The position numbers were made by a program, and so were the translations under genes. The notes beneath the pieces were generated by a model that worked only from the letters and a program-made list of their open reading frames with translations, ran no database searches and was not told where the DNA came from. From contig NC_057015.1 in the NCBI RefSeq assembly GCF_000002595.2, forward strand, positions 7,541,847-7,605,846: a stretch of DNA of 64,000 nucleotides. Direction: 5' to 3'. This document shows, piece after piece, positions 59,801-64,000 of the stretch (position 1 is the stretch's first letter; each line of letters opens with the position of its first letter). Origin of the DNA: Chlamydomonas reinhardtii (Eukaryota > Chlorophyta > Chlorophyceae > Chlamydomonadales > Chlamydomonadaceae).

Positions 59801-62586
59801 TGCACAATCACATACACGTATGCGTATACACAAATACGGGCTGGTTCTCCCCCGTATATTGAGTACAATTATGCGCGCACGCGCAGTCGGAGGCACTCGC
59901 CTGACGGCGGACTTGTACACTCGCGCCGCCAGAGCCCAGCCGGCGTTGGTGAGCGAGTAGTCCTTGCCGCGCACGCCCTTGGTCTTGGTGCGCTCCAGCA
60001 CCAGCTGCGGGTCCTTGGAGATCATGCCCTGCGGCGGGGGTGCCAATACGGACGGACAAGTGCGCGCCTCAATGACAGGTAAAGGTAGCTGCAGTCGCTG
60101 CCCACTCTGCTACTTCTCTGCAATTTCCAGGCAGACAGACAGCCCACGGTGTCCGCTGAAGCTTTAGCCCCTCCTGAAAGGTAGCCATATGTCACCCAGC
60201 TACAGTTCTACACCTCCTTCTGCCCCACATCAAGCAGTGATTCTCCGCCAACTCTGGGGCCCCCGCCCCGAAACACGGCCCCCCGCCCCGACACCCGCCC
60301 CCCCGGTGGCTCCGACCCCGACTCCCCACCCTGAAGCAGGAGAAGCCGTCATAGAAGTTGGCTGGGTTGGCGCCTCCTCCCGGCGCGGACAGGTCCTTGG
60401 TGCCGCGGATGTCCTTTTCCGCCAGGCCGCTCGCCTGCGCCGCCGCCATGAGGTCCTCCTTGGTCCAGTGAGTGGTGCCGTCGCGCTTCTTGGCCTGAGA
60501 GGAGGTCGGCGGGGTTGGGGTTGGGGATGGGGGTTTGCAAAGATTGGTACAGAGGAATGTACCGAAGTGGACACCAGGAAGCTTCGCGAGTGGGCAAGGG
60601 TGGGGCGGAGTAGGCAACCATGAAAGAGGGTGTCTGCGGCTCAGTACATGGGCGATGGGGCTGAGGGACCACGCCGTCCTCACGCGCGAGCTGCATTGCA
60701 CCCTCGCACTCAGCTGCCGCGTGTTCCCAACTACCACGGCAGCACCCAGCACCCAGCCTCAGGCCCCCGCCCTGACCCACCATGTACATGAGGACCAGGA
60801 AGGCGTAATTGGCGGTGCCGGGCCTGGGAACATAGTCCTTCTTGCCGCGGCCGCCGCCGCCCTCGCCGTCGTCAGCGCCACTCGCCCTGCGTGCCTTCTT
60901 GCGCGGTGGCGGCGCCGCCGCTGCAGCAGCTGCCGCCGCGGCCTGCGTCCCGCCGCCATGAGCACCACCGCCGTAAGCACCACTGCCGCCGCCATAGGCG
61001 CCTCCACCGTCGTCATCGTCTCCGTAGGCACCTCCACCGCCACCGTATGCCCCACCGCCGCCGTACGCCCCACCACCGCCGCCGTACGCCCCACCACCAG
61101 CAGCGCCGCCCATGCCTCCAGCGCCCAAGCCGCCCAGGCCACCCAAACCACCCAGCCCTCCAGCAAGCCCCCCGGCCAGGCCCCCAAACAAATTGTCACC
61201 GCCAAAGCCGCCCCTGCCACTGGGCCCTGCGTCGTCTGCCGAGCCGTCGTCGTCATCATCACCGTCCGGGCCACCGCGGGCCCGCTTGCGCGCGCCGCCG
61301 CGCCCCCGGCCGCAGCCAGCTGCCGCCGCCGCCCGACCGCGGCCGCGGCCTCGACCTCGACCCCGTCCCCGGCCGCGCCCACCGCCCGCCGCGTCATCAT
61401 CTCCACCCAGCGGGGCCGTGTTGACCAAAAGTGTGTCACCAAAGGGGATGTCGTGCGGGCCAATGCCAGTCTCTAGTGCTGCCGCCACTCCCTTTCGGCC
61501 GCGGCCGCGGCCGCCGCCGCGCCCGCCGCCCCTGCCGCTGCCGGCGCCGCCCGCTGCCGCCGCCCCTGCTGTCTCCTGGTTTCGTTGGTACTCGCGCTCG
61601 ATCTGCTCCTCGTCAGAGTCGGGCTCCCCGGGTGGGTACTTCTTCCACAGAGCCTGGTCGACCATCTGTGTGGGCGCCAAATACAAACATAGGCACAGAA
61701 CGATTCAAGCGCAGACATATGCACACCGCCGGGTTTCTATTCTATTGCATTGAGCTGTAAGAGCGTGTGTGGCGCACATGGCCCGTGTGGCGTGTGTGGG
61801 TAGCTGGATGGTGCAGGTGGCACGCGGCGTGAGCGCGCAATCCACAGCAGGGTGACTGCATTCCACGTCACAGGCTCGTGAACTGCGTTAGCAGGCCCCT
61901 TGTGTAACCTATGCAATCTTCTGTCGCCAGGGACCAGGGACCCATGCCCGGCGGCGCTCACCCGGGCCGTGAAGTCGCCCACGCCCCGTAGCGCCTTCAG
62001 CTGGTCCCTGGTGCGGATGCGCAGCGGCGCATCCTGCACGCTGCGAACCGCATTGCGGAGGCCGTGCAGCCAATTGGTGGCCCCCTCGCGGCCCTCCACA
62101 TCGCGCTGCACCTCACTGCGCGGCAGCACACAGTCAGCAGGCCAAAACGCCCGGGGGCTACGTCAGCGGCAGTTTGCGGACGCTTGCTGTGCTTGTTGCG
62201 CATCACCCCGCCTTGCTTGCGCCCATGGAGCACGGTGTCAGCCGGAAGCCCAGACAGAAAGCTAGCGAGGAAGTGTTGCCGGCACTCGCCAGGCCCGGCG
62301 TGGTGTGGGGGAAGCAAGAGCGTGCGTTGGTCCGCTGCTGCTGCCTTGGACAGGCCGCTGCCAGCTCATTATGCAAGACCATACCATACACTTGTCGACA
62401 CCATTCGCGCTAGCGCACCCACCGCAAGAAGTAGAGCAGAACCAAATTGCCAGAATTTGCGACAGCCTCTCGCCTTGACCTGTCGTCTTCCGCCTTCTTC
62501 TGAGCAGCATCAGCACATTGCTCATACTGTGCGAAGCCTTTCGTGCTGGTCGTCGTTTTTGTCGTTGTTCTCGTCTGTGTGGCCAT
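53650..62586 (-). CDS. MUS81: MUS81 structure-specific endonuclease with large SQ-rich insertion
   Basis: Catalytic subunit of the MUS81-EME1 nuclease that cuts branched DNA in recombination and at stalled forks. Fourteen in-phase exons: 62586-62423, 62115-61962, 61665-60781, 60494-60330, 60028-59901, 59645-59512, 59198-57961, 57784-56820, 56591-56474, 55996-55830, 55587-55427, 55025-54654, 54278-54223, 53847-53650; about 1634 residues, against about 550-660 usually. N-terminal helix-hairpin-helix (about 45-106, IRTRDQLKALRGVGDFTAR). Winged helix (about 392-500, KDYVPRPGTANYAFLVLMYM, then DYSLTNAGWALAARVY). XPF-type nuclease from 1318: VVLVVDQRE, GVGDFLWVA (D1355), CERKKAADL (E1381-R-K with D1387), RCGLRRLYYLLEE. 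C-terminal hairpin (about 1530-1570, GMGDVAVGKVLARYSS). Exon 3 adds an RGRGRG/GGAYGG region; exons 7 and 8 add about 730 Ala/Gly/Ser/Gln-rich residues with many SQ sites. The intron after 59901 has a GC donor. Active-site residues are intact. Confidence 0.92.
53859..53912. repeat. TG microsatellite in the last MUS81 intron
   Basis: TG repeat of about 50 bases just upstream (in MUS81 sense) of the last exon's acceptor. Confidence 0.85.
55063..55140 (-). repeat. Intron-borne homologous segment, copy A
   Basis: A 77-base segment near the 3' end of the MUS81 intron between exons 11 and 12. It shares roughly three quarters of its bases with copy B in another MUS81 intron, including the exact strings AGCCCAAGCT and AGAGGCGTT. 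Confidence 0.8.
56058..56134 (-). repeat. Intron-borne homologous segment, copy B
   Basis: Partner of copy A at 55063-55140, in the intron between MUS81 exons 9 and 10, in the same orientation and at a similar distance (about 60-140 bases) from the acceptor. Confidence 0.8.
56848..57115 (-). other. SQ-cluster domain in MUS81 exon 8
   Basis: Within about 90 codons there are twelve Ser-Gln dipeptides, mostly as LGSQGLGSQ repeats, with a few R/A variants. Six more SQ sites occur in exon 7 (about 58630-58960). SQ clusters are the known target pattern of ATM/ATR kinases. Confidence 0.8.
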
Positions 62587-64000
62587 TTGTCGTGGCCATC
62601 CAGGAGCCTTTAAGGTTTATTTATGTCATGGGTGCGCAAGTAAATAGCCTCGCATCATGTTATGCGCGCGCCTTTGGGAAGGAAGCCTGCGCGCGGTGCG
62701 CATGCTGCGCACCCAAAATTTTGCAGGCGAGACAGCTGCGGTTGGCGCCCGCGCTGTCAATACACCAGCAACAGGGCATCCAGACCCTAAGATGAGGGTG
62801 GGAATGACCATCCAGCTCGCCGTGACCAATCGCCAAGAAGAATACTTCGTGGGCATGCACGCGACCCCGCTTGCCCGCCGGCCCCTCCAAGCCGATGTGT
62901 GGCTGGCCAGTTCAAAGCGCCGTCAGCAATGTATTCTCCACATGTAATTATGGCACGGCTCACGAACGAGGTGGGCCCCGCACGGCTGTTGGCACCGCAA
63001 TGCCTGAACGTGGAACACGAAGTATGCGTGCTATGGTCGCGGTCAACCTGCATACCAGCATGCTGGGACTCGGCAGCGTTCAATTGTCTCTGTGTGTTGT
63101 AACACTTAGACTGTCCCCTCCTGTAACGTTGCGGACATACCAGTTGATACCAGCGGCCGGTGGCGCTCACCCGTCATGCGCTAAACGCTGGCCCTGCTCG
63201 TTCTGAAGCGCTTGGCAAACTTGCCAAGGGTTATGGGGACGGGGAGTTGGGGGCGGGGGCCGGGGGATGGGGGGGGGGGTTGGGGGCCGGGAGAGCGGTA
63301 GCTGATAGAGGTTACATGTGGGACGACAGCCGTGGACTAAGCCAGGGCCCCAAAAACGTACGAGACACGCACGCTCACCCGAGGAGAGATCCCCGAATGA
63401 CCCCCATGCTCCTCGCCTCCGGAGAGGGGAGGAACCCCAGGCCCGGCTCACCGCAAACGCTAGCGCTGCTCACCTAAGCCGTGGGTCGGCGTCATAAGAC
63501 TACCTCTTGCGAGTCCCTAAGCTGACAAGCTAGGGTGAGGCCGGTGGCGAGTCCGCTGTTGGCCCTACCAAGATAACCCCTCCAACATCATCTGACGCTA
63601 GGAATGGGTGCCTCATCATCACTCTTTCGCCCATGCCACGACGATTGTCGGACACAATGACAACAGATGATGAGGCGGCGACGGCCGCTGAAGTTGTAAT
63701 ACTGGATAATAGCAAACTGTCCTGGGCATGTCTTGCCTGCTGCACACAAGAAACGAGCTCCACAAAGTTGTTTTTGACTTGAATCGCGTCTGCAGCAAAG
63801 GCAACAGACACAGCAATATTTATCAGAGGTGATGAGACATAGGTGGTTCCAAATCTCTTGCGTCGACAATTATCGTCTGTGGCCGCGAGCGTGAGGCGAC
63901 GGCACGATAAGTCGGGCGGGCCCGGAGGTCAGGTATTAGGCCTTGACCTGCCAAGTTACATATCTACTCTCAAAAGTGCTCTGGGAAAGAGCTGCCACGA
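62587..64000. other. MUS81 upstream region, no convincing gene
   Basis: The first few hundred bases are the presumed MUS81 promoter. A G-rich run lies at 63238-63290. Beyond about 63480 the sequence is less GC-rich. A minus-strand piece (about 63791-63530) after a good TTGCTGCAG acceptor reads IQVKNNFVELVSCVQQARHA onward to a stop and could be a terminal exon of a gene entering from the right, but no family is recognised. Confidence 0.3.

Noticed and set aside
1-64000. CRISPR arrays, rRNA and tRNA genes, complete retroelements
   Set aside because: No regularly spaced direct repeats with unique spacers, no rRNA cores, no tRNA clover-leaf that I could recognise by eye and no reverse transcriptase motifs were seen; tRNA detection by eye is weak, so a tRNAscan run would be decisive.

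Overview
The window looks like nuclear DNA of a volvocine green alga, with features matching Chlamydomonas reinhardtii or a close relative. It is very GC-rich, its genes are dense with short GT-AG introns, and codons end in G or C. Gene ends carry the TGTAA polyadenylation signal typical of these algae, and introns are full of TG/AC, AGGC and GC-rich microsatellites. The species call is inference. I rebuilt each gene model by hand from splice sites, reading phase and family motifs, so single exon edges may be off by a base or an alternative site.

Layout, left to right: (1) <1-4954 minus, a GT77-like nucleotide-sugar transferase that runs off the left edge. (2) 5452-10307 plus, an AP2-domain protein divergent from it. 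(3) 11492-19903 plus, a 23-exon villin/gelsolin. (4) 21392-24021 minus, CobT for cobalamin lower-ligand activation, tail-to-tail with villin. (5) 24380-26085 plus, an inositol polyphosphate kinase. (6) 27457-28729 minus, a Ycf49-like (DUF2499) plastid protein. (7) 29011-30091 plus, RER1. (8) 30914-34634 plus, an unrecognised low-complexity protein. (9) 35144-36343 minus, complex I NDUFA6/B14. (10) ~37231-41535 plus, a TMEM209-like nuclear-envelope protein. (11) 42480-43713 minus, complex I NDUFB10/PDSW. (12) 43714-46887, a repeat-bearing stretch with one weak minus-strand gene candidate. (13) 46888-50541 plus, a protein joining a PD-(D/E)xK nuclease-like motif to a protein-kinase-like domain. 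(14) 50542-53649, a gene-poor stretch holding a Harbinger-type MITE. (15) 53650-62586 minus, a MUS81 Holliday-junction/flap endonuclease enlarged to about 1634 residues by Gly/Ala-rich and SQ-rich insertions. (16) 62587-64000, no convincing gene.

This is a housekeeping neighbourhood, not an operon-like system: neighbours mostly alternate strand and share divergent promoters or 3' ends. Two mitochondrial complex I subunits lie within 9 kb. The most unusual items are the nuclease-kinase fusion, the SQ-cluster insertion in MUS81, homologous segments in two MUS81 introns, the CAG/polyQ insertion beside the CobT active site, and the 733-bp MITE.
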